Shown: positions 1 to 7,452, numbered from the stretch's first letter. The stretch: 7,452 nt of DNA from an uncultured Candidatus Altimarinota bacterium (GCA_937931775.1 CALHAQ010000054.1:1-7452), one strand, 5' to 3'. Notes: generated by a model not told the origin, from the letters alone. Numbers and translations are program-made.

Positions 1-1027
1 ATTCTTGAGTATTAAAGTCAGTATTTCAAAAAGTAGAAAAAGACATTTTAGAAATAATAGATTCTTTTTTATAACTTGAATAAAGTACTGACACAAGTAT
101 GTTCTTTAGCTCCTGAAGTTCATTATATGATTCTATATTTAGAGATTTTAAAATCTCTAAATCCTTATTTGTTCGAGATATAGCATCTTCATCAAACTTT
201 TGAGATTGTAATATTCAAATATATCCTTTAAGTACTTGGTTTTTATAAAAAATAATCTTCTTCTCTTCATTTACGAAAATATTTACATACCTTTGTAGCA
301 TATCCTGACCAGGGATATTTCATACACTTTGAGATGAAAAATTTGTGAGTATAGACTGTTCATGTGTATCTTTAGCTCTAATATCATCAAGTGAAGTACT
401 CAAAAATAAGTCATCAGAAGCTAAATATTTCTTAATATAATTTTGGTTTTCCTCAAAATCTCATAAGCGTCCTATATATCATAGATTAAAAACCGTCCCA
501 ATACGGAGTCTATCAGCATTTCTAATATATTTTCACCTACTTGGCTGAAACTCTAAATACATATGTGGTGTTAAATGTATGTCAACATAGTCCTCTTCAA
601 GTTCATCATCTCTCAGAGTAAGAGTAACAGGAGTATTAAGGCTATATACAAAAACCTTTCATGGAGTAGTAACACTATCAAAAAAGATATCTCATATTCC
701 TTCTTGTTTAAATATAAATCATGTTCCATAAAAACTATAAGATTTTCATGTATCTCTAAATGAGCTAAGGTACTTTCATGGCTGTGAAATATCAATACTT
801 ATATCGTCTCCGTTTTCTATAGTTTCTAAATCTATACTTGAATATAGACGATCAAATTGTGAAATATATTGCCAAGAATAGTCTTCTGATTGCGAGAGAC
901 TTCCTGAGTATGCTGAAAAATCAGGGAGAGATAAATATTTCGGAGTCGTAAAAAAAGTGGAAAATACAATTATAGAAAATACTACAAGTATGATCAAACT
1001 CAAAATTATTCGAAACAATGTTCCCAT
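1..1027 (-). CDS. Membrane-anchored extracytoplasmic protein of unknown family (3' end outside window)
   Basis: I do not recognise the family. The frame is open from 1027 to the window edge (about 342 residues) with no TAA or TAG and eleven in-frame TGA codons read as Gly. Residues about 4-26 are one hydrophobic helix (start MGTLFRIILSLIILVV) after almost no N-terminal tail, so an N-terminal anchor or uncleaved signal with the rest outside the membrane is likely. The middle (about residues 95-215) looks beta-rich, with alternating hydrophobic residues around FVYSLNTPVTLTL; the later part (about 260-325) is charged and probably helical. ATG 1027 is chosen because it puts the membrane helix at the very N-terminus. 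A TTG at 1084 also lies in frame, but it sits inside an inverted repeat and adds 19 residues of no clear character. It follows the PLD-like gene by about 100 bp on the same strand and may share its transcript. The C-terminus is not visible, so full length and any C-terminal domain are unknown. Confidence 0.82.
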
Positions 1028-1071
1028 TACAAAAATCTTTATATTATATGTTATGTATTTTACTCCCTGCT

Positions 1072-1120
1072 GAGTATTTATCAAAACTAAGAATACTCTT
1101 TCCTCTTGCCAAAAAGCAAG
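1072..1120 (-). repeat. Two small hairpins between the PLD-like gene and the unknown membrane protein gene
   Basis: Two inverted repeats lie in the 99-bp gap. Outer: GAGTATT at 1072-1078 with AATACTC at 1092-1098 (7-bp arms, 13-base loop). Inner: CTTGC at 1105-1109 with GCAAG at 1116-1120 (5-bp arms, 6-base loop). On the minus-strand transcript neither is followed by a T-run, so they do not look like intrinsic terminators. They could be RNA-processing or stability elements between cistrons, or chance in AT-rich DNA. The first one covers the alternative TTG start at 1084. Confidence 0.3.
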
Positions 1121-1126
1121 TTCTAC

Positions 1127-2182
1127 CTACAAATCAGACTCAAATATCTCAGTAAAATTTTTCATAATTGCAGAATCTTTTATTATAAGCCCTATTTCTC
1201 TATTTTCATCAAAACTATAGGTCGAAAAATTTATACTCCCAACATAAAGGTATTTATCATCTACATTTATAGCTTTTGCATGGAGTTTATCTGATTTTAA
1301 AGGACTCAAGGCAATACCCTGTTTTGCAAAATCAGATACCATATCACTATTTTCTTTATAAAATTTCTCTTCAACTATTCCTCTTATTGTGACTCCTGAC
1401 TTAGCAATATCAAATAAACTATCCCTGAAATCATCATCAGCTATATAAGGAAAATAAAAATCTATAGTTTCTTCAGCGCTAGAAATAAGTCTTGTAAGTC
1501 GATCTCTACTATAACTTGGAGAAAGTACTAAGTTCTCATCATATATTCATATATTTTTATGCTGAAAATCTCATAAAAATAATTCCTCTAGTTTCTCTAC
1601 AAAATCCCTCTCACGAAAAAGCACAAGGAAATCTCGATTATATTTAAAAAGTGAGTAAGAAAAATTTCCAGTAGAAATATACACACTCTGATCAATAATC
1701 ATCATCTTAGCGTGATTCAGTGAATAATTGAGAGGATCTGACCATCTCACATCTATTCCAACATCTTTAAATGCCTGATAATGTTTATCATTAAGGTATG
1801 GAGCTTTGTAAGGATTGTTTTCAAGTAATATTTTTACATCTACTCATCTTCTGTGAGCTCTTATAAGAGCATCTCTCATGTCACGCTCTGTAAATATATA
1901 CACTTCTACATATATTTTATCCTTTGCCTTATCTATCTGTTTTACTATATCATGTAATAGATGTAAGTTTGGCGTATGAAATAACTGTATATTATCTCAA
2001 AATTCTTCAATATTCTCAAATTGAAAACCTTCAAGAGCGATATTTAGAGATTCCCTATATTCTTGCTCCTGTTTTCATAAATCTCTATACTCCCAATACT
2101 CATCACCAAAAAAATATCAGAATAAACTAAAGAAAATAAACAAACAGACTATTTGAAATATTTTATTTTTCACCTCGCTCAT
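1127..2182 (-). CDS. Membrane-anchored phospholipase D / cardiolipin synthase-like protein with two HKD motifs
   Basis: A 351-residue protein of the PLD superfamily, in which the two HxKx4D motifs form one active site acting on phosphodiester bonds of phospholipids (cardiolipin synthase, phospholipase D) or sometimes nucleic acids. Both motifs are intact: HAKMMIID (H157, K159, D164), followed by STGNFS, and HAKAINVD (H301, K303, D308), followed by GSINFS. The pair of Gly-Ser/Thr-Asn-Phe-Ser extensions is typical of cardiolipin-synthase-like members. A hydrophobic stretch at about residues 8-25 is a single N-terminal anchor; bacterial ClsA-type enzymes usually have two. Six TGA codons are read as Gly; the stop is TAG at 1127-1129. 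The ATG at 2182 begins 2 bp after the TAA of the ABC exporter gene, which fixes the start and implies co-transcription and translational coupling. Its substrate cannot be told from sequence; a nuclease role is less likely given the anchor and the ABC exporter partner. Confidence 0.92.
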
Positions 2183-2184
2183 AG

Positions 2185-3933
2185 TTAAAATCAGCTCTGC
2201 AGATCAAGCATCTGCTTATAGTATCAATTCTTCTTTACAAGTAAATCGTGCGTTCCTCTCTCCACTACAGATCATGAGTCTATTACTATAATATCATCTG
2301 CATGTTTTACCGTTTGGAGCCTATGAGCAATAATAATCACTGTTCTATTTTTAAATAAATTATGCATAGCCTGAGTTATCTTTTTCTCACTCATACTATC
2401 AAGTGCTGAAGTAGGTTCATCAAGAATTATAATTTTCGGATTTTTCAAAAAGATTTTTGCGATTGCCAGACGCTGTTTCTGTCATCCAGAAAGTTTCACT
2501 CCTCTCTCCCCAATTTCTGTTTCTAATCCATCCTTAAGATCATAAATAAATTCACAATTCGCAAGAGTGATAATCTCTTGTATTTTTTTCTTAGTAGGTT
2601 TTTTTCTCACAGCATATAGTAAATTTTCTTCAATAGTCCCATCAAAGACACTTGGTTCTTGTGTAAGATATCACACATCTGCATAGTAACTCTTGAGTGA
2701 AACTTCTTTTAAATTTTGTCTATCTATAAGTATGTCACCAGAATCCTGTTTAATATATCCTGATATAAGTTTTACAAGTGTAGATTTACCTCATCCACTT
2801 GGACCAACAAGCGCTGTTATTTTATTTCCTGGTATTTTTAAATCAAAATCCTGAAATATAGGCTGTGAGGCTTCATAAGAATAACTCATATTTTGAATAA
2901 CAATTCTTCCATCTTTATGCACAAAATCTTTCCCATCTTCGTATCAGATGATTTGTGGAGTAGTATCGAAAAAGTTCCACATATTTTGTACCTCTGCAAA
3001 TTCTCTTCAGAAGTTCTTTAAAAAATCTAGAAGTCAAATAAAGTCTTTTTGCATCATCAAGACTGCTCCAGTAAGAGCTGCAATAGATGCAAGCTCTATT
3101 TCTCATGAAAAATACCCATCTCAAAAATAGAAGAATAAAGAATATAAAAGAGTAAGTACAATAATGTTTCCGATAGAAAAAAATGGTACAAGAAAAGTAG
3201 CCATTTTCTTATTCCAGTAAATCTGTCATTCATGAAGCTCATGTAAAACCTCTACTTCTTGTGAAGTCTTTGTTGTTTGAAGTATCTCCATCTTCGACAT
3301 AAGCACTTTTGCAAGTCTCTTAGACCATATATTATCTAACTCAATCCGATTTTGTCGAATATTTGAAACAAGGCTATTTACATAAAAACCAAGTGATTGT
3401 CAAAGCAATAATAAGAAAATCAAAAGGATTCATAAGTATGCATGTATCTGAAGTAGAAAATACAACGTAATAGAAGCTGAAGTAATAAATCTTAGTATTT
3501 CTATCATAGTATTATCTAAAAGCCCTCCCCATGACTTGATTCCTTTTGAAATAATAGCAATACTTTTCCCTGTTCAGACTTTTTCATGAGCATTATTATC
3601 TCATGTAATATACAATGGGATGTACTTTTCTTCTACAAATTTTCTGTACCTATTATAAGACAATGTCCAAAAATCTTTAATGATAAGAAGAAGAACAAAT
3701 AAAACTATAAAAACCACCATATATCACACTAAAGTTGAATAAAAAAAATTCTTATCACCTTGCTCCAATACTCGTGTAATATCTCGTATGAAAAATATAA
3801 AAAGTACTCCTATAAGGATTTCTATAAAGAAATAAAATAGTAGTTTAATAGTTACTACTTTATTATATTTCACTGGTTCAAAAAATCGTTTTGTTTTTTG
3901 CCGAAATGTTTGTTCTATAATTTTCTCAGACAT
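2185..3933 (-). CDS. ABC exporter half-transporter (fused membrane and ATPase domains, MsbA/MdlB type)
   Basis: A 582-residue half-transporter, the usual length for bacterial type IV ABC exporters, which work as dimers and move lipids, drugs or peptides outwards. Hydrophobic segments lie near residues 28-50, 70-92, 145-195 (two helices) and 252-300 (two helices), consistent with six. The ATPase domain is complete: A-loop Tyr in MSYSYEAS, Walker A GPSGGGKST (about 377-385), Q-loop Gln about 425 in TQEPSVFD, signature LSGGQ (481-485), Walker B IIILDEP (about 501-507), and H-loop His about 537 in AHRL. The second Gly of LSGGQ (2482-2484) and a Walker A Gly (2791-2793) are TGA codons, two of 17 in the gene, which is strong proof of recoding. 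It ends at TAA 2185-2187, 2 bp before the PLD-like gene. The start ATG directly abuts a hairpin with a T-run and has no Shine-Dalgarno site, yet no other Met precedes the first helix. A lipid substrate is suggested only by the PLD-like neighbour. Confidence 0.95.
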
Positions 3934-3976
3934 AAAAAATAGCTACAAGATATTACATATATCATAGCTATTTTTT
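3934..3976 (-). terminator. Terminator-like hairpin between dnaJ and the ABC exporter gene
   Basis: AAAAAATAGCTA at 3934-3945 is the exact reverse complement of TAGCTATTTTTT at 3965-3976, giving 12-bp arms round a 19-base loop. GATA (3949-3952) and TATC (3960-3963) can pair inside the loop. Read on the minus strand, the structure lies 20 bp after the dnaJ TAA and ends in six T, as expected of an intrinsic terminator for dnaJ. The arms are A/T-rich with only a short GC core, so the stem is weaker than a textbook terminator, and because of the A/T symmetry it could act in both directions. The T-run touches the ATG of the ABC gene at 3933, so it also lies in that gene's leader. Confidence 0.5.
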
Positions 3977-3996
3977 GTATTTTATAAAACTCTATA

Positions 3997-5106
3997 TTAA
4001 GAGAATAGTTTTTCGAAGACTCATTTTTTAGAATTTACATTGAGTTTCTTTTCTTTAGCTATTTCTTCAAAGAGTTCTCGCTGTTTTTTATCGAGTTTTT
4101 TTGGTATTGGGATATGTATATGGATATGTAAATCACCCTTTGAGTCCCTATCTACATATTTTACTCCATCCCCTGAGATTTGTATAACACTCTCAGCTTG
4201 AGTCCCTGCATCTATAGATATACTTCTTTTCCCAATTATTGGGATTTGTATATCTTTTTTTGTTCATAAAACAGCTTCTATGAGGTCTATTTCTAAATCA
4301 TAGTGAAGATCTACTCCATCTCGAGTAAGTCACTTTTCACTATCATTGACGTGGAATCTGATATATAAATCTCCTGAAGCTGCACTTCATACTCCATCAT
4401 TTCCTTCTCCTGTAAGTTTGATTACCATAGCATCATCTATTCCGGCAGGGATATCTATATCAAGCTTTTGTTTCTTTACAGATCTTTTCTCTCCATTACA
4501 TTCGCTACAAATATTTTCAAAACTTTCTCCTGATCACTGACAATCTGGACATGTTCTTGTCTGTTGAATCACTCAAAATGGGCTTTGAGAAGTTTGTGTT
4601 ACCTGTCAGTGTCCTGAGCAAGTATCACATGTTTTTTTATTACTTCCTCCTTCTCAAGAGCAGCTCTCACAGCTATGCCTTTTATTAAACTCTACTGTAT
4701 CTTTTCATCCGTAAATACTCGTTTTTAAATCCACATGTAGATCATATTCAAGATCCTCTCATCTACTTTGCGAAGATCGTCTACGTCCACCTCATCCAGA
4801 AAAACCTCCACCAAAAAATGAATTAAAAATATCTGATATATCTTCTCCCTGAAATCAAGCTCATCCTCCAAATGGATTCCCTCCTCAGCCTCCATGTCCA
4901 AAAGTATCATAGTCTTGTTTTTTTCATGCATCAGAGAGCACCCCGTATGCTTCATTCACTTCTTTAAATTTTCATTCAGCCTCACTGTCTCACTGATTTC
5001 TATCTGGATGGTATTTCATTGCAAGCTTTCTATAAGCTTTTTTTACTTCGTCACTTGATGCTCATTTTGAAAGTCCAAGTACCTGATAATAATCTCTTTT
5101 TGACAT
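3997..5106 (-). CDS. dnaJ: Chaperone protein DnaJ (Hsp40, class I)
   Basis: A full-length 369-residue DnaJ, the co-chaperone that binds unfolded clients and stimulates DnaK ATP hydrolysis in the cytoplasm. The J domain starts at the N-terminus (MSKRDYYQVLGLSKGASSDE) with the HPD motif at 33-35. A Gly/Phe-rich linker runs from about 72 to 107. The zinc domain has four CxxC repeats at C146/C149, C160/C163, C186/C189 and C200/C203; by family structure the first and fourth bind one zinc and the second and third the other. The last repeat reads CSECNGEK, with Lys where Gly is usual. C-terminal substrate-binding and dimerisation domains follow to residue 369. Eighteen TGA codons are read as Gly, many in the linker and zinc repeats. 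The start is fixed by the J domain; upstream there is only a weak purine run (AAAAAGAAAAA). The stop is TAA at 3997-3999. dnaK and grpE are not in the window, and I see no CIRCE (HrcA) operator upstream. Confidence 0.97.
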
Positions 5107-5128
5107 AAATTTTTCTTTTTAATAATTC

Positions 5129-5144
5129 GCGTTAAAATGCGTTA
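5129..5144. repeat. Direct repeat GCGTTA x2 with 10-bp period in the divergent intergenic region
   Basis: GCGTTA occurs at 5129-5134 and again at 5139-5144, one helical turn apart, in otherwise A/T-rich DNA. It lies just downstream of the proposed dnaJ -10 box and upstream of the proposed -10 box of the PriA-like gene, a position suited to a repressor or activator. The role is inferred from place and spacing only; two six-base copies could be chance. Confidence 0.3.
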
Positions 5145-5147
5145 GGA

Positions 5148-5175
5148 AGTATATAAAAACTCTCTAAAAAATCAA
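5148..5175 (-). promoter_or_regulatory. Candidate sigma70-type promoter for dnaJ
   Basis: Read on the minus strand, TTGATT (5175-5170) is followed after 16 bp by TATACT (5153-5148). This matches the -35 consensus at four of six positions and the -10 consensus at five of six. Transcription would start near 5141, giving a leader of about 35 bases before the dnaJ ATG. AT-rich DNA yields such matches easily, but this is the best pair in the 73-bp gap. Confidence 0.38.
5152..5157 (+). promoter_or_regulatory. Candidate -10 box for the PriA-like gene
   Basis: TATAAA lies 22 bp before the ATG at 5180 and would give a leader of only about 16 bases. There is no convincing -35 at the proper spacing. 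It overlaps the proposed dnaJ -10 box by two bases on the opposite strand, so the two promoters could compete for RNA polymerase. Confidence 0.3.
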
Positions 5176-5179
5176 AAAA

Positions 5180-6172
5180 ATGTTTCTAACTATAAACCTC
5201 AATCAAGACCGATCCCCAATATCAAACTATATATCAAATACTCTTCTTTCTGAAATAGATACGACTTTAAAAAAGTGAGAAAAAGTGCTGCTGTATCTCA
5301 ATAAAAGATGAGCCTATAGTAGTCTGATTTGTGAAGACTGTCAGCATCTATTTGAATGTCCAAACTGTGACATAAGCCTAGCCGTACACAATACTCCTGA
5401 ACATCTAAGATGTCATATATGTAATAATGCCTATAATATACCTATAAACTGTAATAAATGTATGGGGACAAGACTCAAGTCTATTGGAATAGGAACTCAA
5501 AAAATAGAAGAAATCTTAAAAAAATACTATACAGATAAAATTATTTACAGATTTGATAGTGACGCAATGAAAAATATTTCAAGTAAAAAGGCTGCTCTAT
5601 GAGAACTAGAAAACGCTGATATAATTATAGGAACGAAAATGATCACTACAGGTTTTAATTTTCAGCGTATATGATGTATCTGAGTTCTCCTTATAGAATG
5701 AGAACTCTCATATCCAAGCTATGATGCAGAAGAAAAAGCTTATACAAACCTTCGTCAACTCATAGGACGATGAAATAGAAAAACACAAAAAACCAATATT
5801 ATACTTCAAACCTTTATCCCAAAAAATAGTCTTATACAAAGACTCACATCAGCGAATTTTAAAGACTTTCTCTGAGAAACACTTACAGAGAGGAAAGAGT
5901 ATCTCTACCCCCCCTTCACACAGATGATAACGCTTGAATATCGTCACAAAGATAGCAAAAAAACACTGAGTTTTACCCAGAAACTTGAAAATACCCTCAA
6001 AAAACATGATAAAAAGAATCTCTATATATTTCTTCGAGGGAGTTCGACATTTAAGAAAAATAACTCACATCACGCAACACTCATAGTAAAATGAGAAAAC
6101 ATTCGAGAGCTATTATGAAATATTGAAAAAACTATTATATCAGAGAGTGGATTGAGCGTTATATTTCACTAA
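5180..6172 (+). CDS. PriA-like protein made of the C-terminal half only (helicase lobe 2, zinc domain, C-terminal domain)
   Basis: A 330-residue protein matching the C-terminal half of the primosomal replication-restart helicase PriA (E. coli PriA is about 730 residues). It opens where lobe 2 begins (NQDRSPIS, then LLYLNKRG, motif IV). Eight zinc-binding cysteines follow at 51, 54, 60, 63, 78, 81, 91 and 94, with E. coli-like spacing, then GIGTQKIEEIL, motif V IIIGTKMITTGFNF, motif VI QLIGRGNR with its arginines, and the C-terminal YLYPPF region. Missing are the 3'-DNA-binding and winged-helix domains and lobe 1 with Walker A and DEAH. This is not a frameshift: an in-frame TAA lies at 5165-5167 and dnaJ is divergent just upstream. 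It should not hydrolyse ATP alone. It may be a structural restart or DNA-binding factor, half of a split gene, or a decaying remnant, though intact motifs and ten Gly-TGA codons argue for selection. No Shine-Dalgarno site precedes the ATG. Confidence 0.88.
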
Positions 6173-6249
6173 TCTTATATTGAATAATATCTTTCAACAC
6201 ATCATCTACAACTTTTTAACACCAAAAATTTTTCTCACTTGATTTCCCT

Positions 6250-6278
6250 TTCAAAATGATGAGAATATTTTGTAATAT
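6250..6278 (+). promoter_or_regulatory. Weak candidate promoter for dnaN
   Basis: TTCAAA (6250-6255) and TAATAT (6273-6278) are 17 bp apart, each a partial match to the sigma70 boxes, and would start transcription about ten bases before the dnaN ATG. The 122-bp gap after the PriA-like gene otherwise holds only a small ATATT/AATAT hairpin near 6178-6191. dnaN could equally be read through from upstream. Confidence 0.22.
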
Positions 6279-6294
6279 CACTCACAAATCCTCT

Positions 6295-7425
6295 ATGAAA
6301 TTTGAAATATCCACAAAACTCCTACAAAAAGGTCTCTCCGTTGTTTCACATGCAACTGCTGGCATTACTACAACTCCTATTCTAGAAAATATACTCATTA
6401 AAGTAAACTATAAGAGCATAGTACTTACAGCAAATAATTTAGAAATGGCTATAGAATATGTACTTGAGGATGATGTAAAAGTCGTTTCCGAAGGAGCTTT
6501 TTCAGTGCCAAGTAAATTATTTTGAAGTTATATAGGACTCCTGCAAGATGATATCGTATCTATAGAACTCAAGGGTTCTGACGCTTTGGAAATCAAAACA
6601 GAGAGTGGGAAAACAAAAGTAAAAGGTATAGCAGCAGAAGACTTTCCTGTAATACCAGGAGTAAAAGAAGAACTCTCTCTTTCTCTCAAAGGTGAGGTAG
6701 TAAGAAGATCTATAGAAAAAACTCTCTTCTCAAGTGCTGAGTGAAATATCCGTCCAACTCTCGCAGGACTTTTTGTGAATATTTCTGGAAGTGAAGCGAC
6801 ATTTGCTTCAACAGATAGTTTTAGACTCTCAGAATATAAGACGCTTCTTGCTTCTCCAGCTAGTGCAAGTTTCTCACAGATTATTCCATCAAAAACATGT
6901 TTTGAAATAAAGAGTATCATCTCTGATAGTGATAATGTCAAAATAGTAAGTGGAGAAAATCAAATAGCATTTTTCTTTGGAAATGTAAAAATGTACTCAA
7001 GACTCCTAAATGGAAAATTTCCAGATTATTCAAACTTTTTTCCAAGTTCATATGCTACAAAAGGAGTTATTAATAGAGCTGACCTCATGGGAGCACTCAA
7101 AAAGATTAATCTCATATCTAGAGAAAACAACTACTCTATAAAAATGAGTTTTTCAAGTGAAAATGGTATTCTCCTGGAAACATCAGAGACACAAATCGGT
7201 GAAGGTGAACTCAGACTCCCAGGAAGTGTTGAATGAGAAGATGCTATTATCGGTATCAACTCTACTTATTTCCTCGAAGCGCTCGGAGCTATAGAGACAA
7301 CTCATATATCTCTCCAATTCGAATCTCCACTTGCTCCTATACTCCTCCTTCCTGTAAAAGACGAGTGAGCAAAAAAAGAACTCCCAGGAGAGTTCAGACA
7401 TATCATCATGCCACTTAAAATATAG
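6295..7425 (+). CDS. dnaN: DNA polymerase III subunit beta (sliding clamp)
   Basis: A 376-residue beta clamp, a normal length, which dimerises as a ring round DNA and tethers the replicative polymerase and other clamp-binding proteins. The N-terminus MKFEISTKLLQKGLSVVSHA and the C-terminus HIIMPLKI match the family ends (the usual end is close to YLIMPMRL). Between them lie the three repeated clamp domains, with conserved-looking stretches RPTLAGLFVNI and STDSFRLSEYK in domain 2 and FPDYSNFFP before domain 3. The Met at 6295 is preferred over the in-frame ATGs at 6256 and 6259, because the family begins here and the extra 13 residues look unrelated. Only four of about 27 glycines use TGA (6523, 6742, 7234, 7366), far fewer than in dnaJ. 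The stop is TAG at 7423-7425. No Shine-Dalgarno site is seen. dnaA, the common partner of dnaN, is not in this window. Confidence 0.97.
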
Positions 7426-7452
7426 TGAGTATTTGATATCTCTATTTTCTGC
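7425..7452 (+). CDS. Possible start of a further gene (truncated by window edge)
   Basis: A GTG at 7425-7427 overlaps the last base of the dnaN TAG and opens a frame that starts VSIGYLYFL (TGA as Gly) and runs off the window. Such one-base stop/start overlaps are common in operons, and the residues are hydrophobic, but nine codons are too few to identify or confirm a gene. Confidence 0.2.

Noticed and set aside
575..763. Small plus-strand frames at 575-763, 1106-1294, 1924-2130, 2948-3130 and 4346-4540
   Set aside because: All are antisense to the minus-strand genes, with no start context or family features.
1028..1084. TTG at 1084 as start of the unknown membrane protein
   Set aside because: It lies in an inverted repeat, and the added residues push the membrane anchor away from the N-terminus; ATG 1027 is a better start, though the TTG is not excluded.
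776..3933. Multiple internal stops suggesting frameshifts or pseudogenes in the three minus-strand envelope genes
   Set aside because: Every break is a TGA in the same continuous frame, at glycine positions in recognisable motifs, so this is recoding, not decay.
5107..5179. CIRCE (HrcA) operator upstream of dnaJ
   Set aside because: No TTAGCACTC/GAGTGCTAA inverted repeat is present in the gap.
6256..6294. ATG at 6256 or 6259 as the dnaN start
   Set aside because: Family alignment places the N-terminus at MKFEIS (6295); the 13 extra residues do not resemble a clamp, and this stretch overlaps a candidate promoter.
6307..6315. ATATCCACA, one mismatch from a DnaA box TTATCCACA, near the start of dnaN
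   Set aside because: It is a single imperfect site within coding sequence with no cluster and no dnaA, so it does not support an origin here.
6528..6941. A 137-codon open frame on the minus strand inside dnaN
   Set aside because: It is antisense to a clear clamp gene, has low-complexity Ser/Leu content and matches no family I know; it is a shadow frame.

Overview
This AT-rich window reads as six sensible genes only if TGA is translated as glycine. Under the standard code every gene breaks into fragments. With TGA as Gly, long frames appear that end only at TAA or TAG, and the recoded TGA codons fall on invariant glycines: Walker A and the LSGGQ signature of the ABC transporter, the CxxCxGxG repeats and Gly/Phe linker of DnaJ, and helicase motif VI of the PriA-like protein. 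By hand count there are about 66 in-frame TGA codons in the six genes, and no gene ends with TGA. This is genetic code 25, known from Candidatus Absconditabacteria (SR1) and Gracilibacteria (BD1-5). The sequence does not let me choose between these two groups.

Layout. On the minus strand, reading from the middle of the window leftwards: dnaJ (5106 to 3997), a terminator-like hairpin, an ABC exporter half-transporter (3933 to 2185), a membrane-anchored phospholipase D/cardiolipin synthase-like protein starting 2 bp after the ABC stop (2182 to 1127), and a membrane-anchored protein of unknown family (1027 to beyond position 1). On the plus strand, starting 73 bp from dnaJ: a PriA-like protein that has only the C-terminal half of PriA (5180 to 6172), then dnaN, the DNA polymerase III sliding clamp (6295 to 7425). 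The right edge may hold the first codons of one more gene. There is no intergenic stretch over 300 bp, and I saw no tRNA, rRNA, CRISPR array or insertion sequence.

How the genes relate. dnaN and the PriA-like gene belong to replication and restart; dnaJ is a chaperone gene transcribed divergently from them. The ABC exporter and the PLD protein are tightly coupled and probably form an envelope or lipid-related operon, perhaps with the unknown membrane protein. The points most worth a second look are the PriA homologue that starts at the second helicase lobe and lacks the ATP-binding lobe, the hairpin whose T-run abuts the ABC start codon, the back-to-back divergent promoters with a 10-bp-spaced repeat, and the lack of clear Shine-Dalgarno sites.
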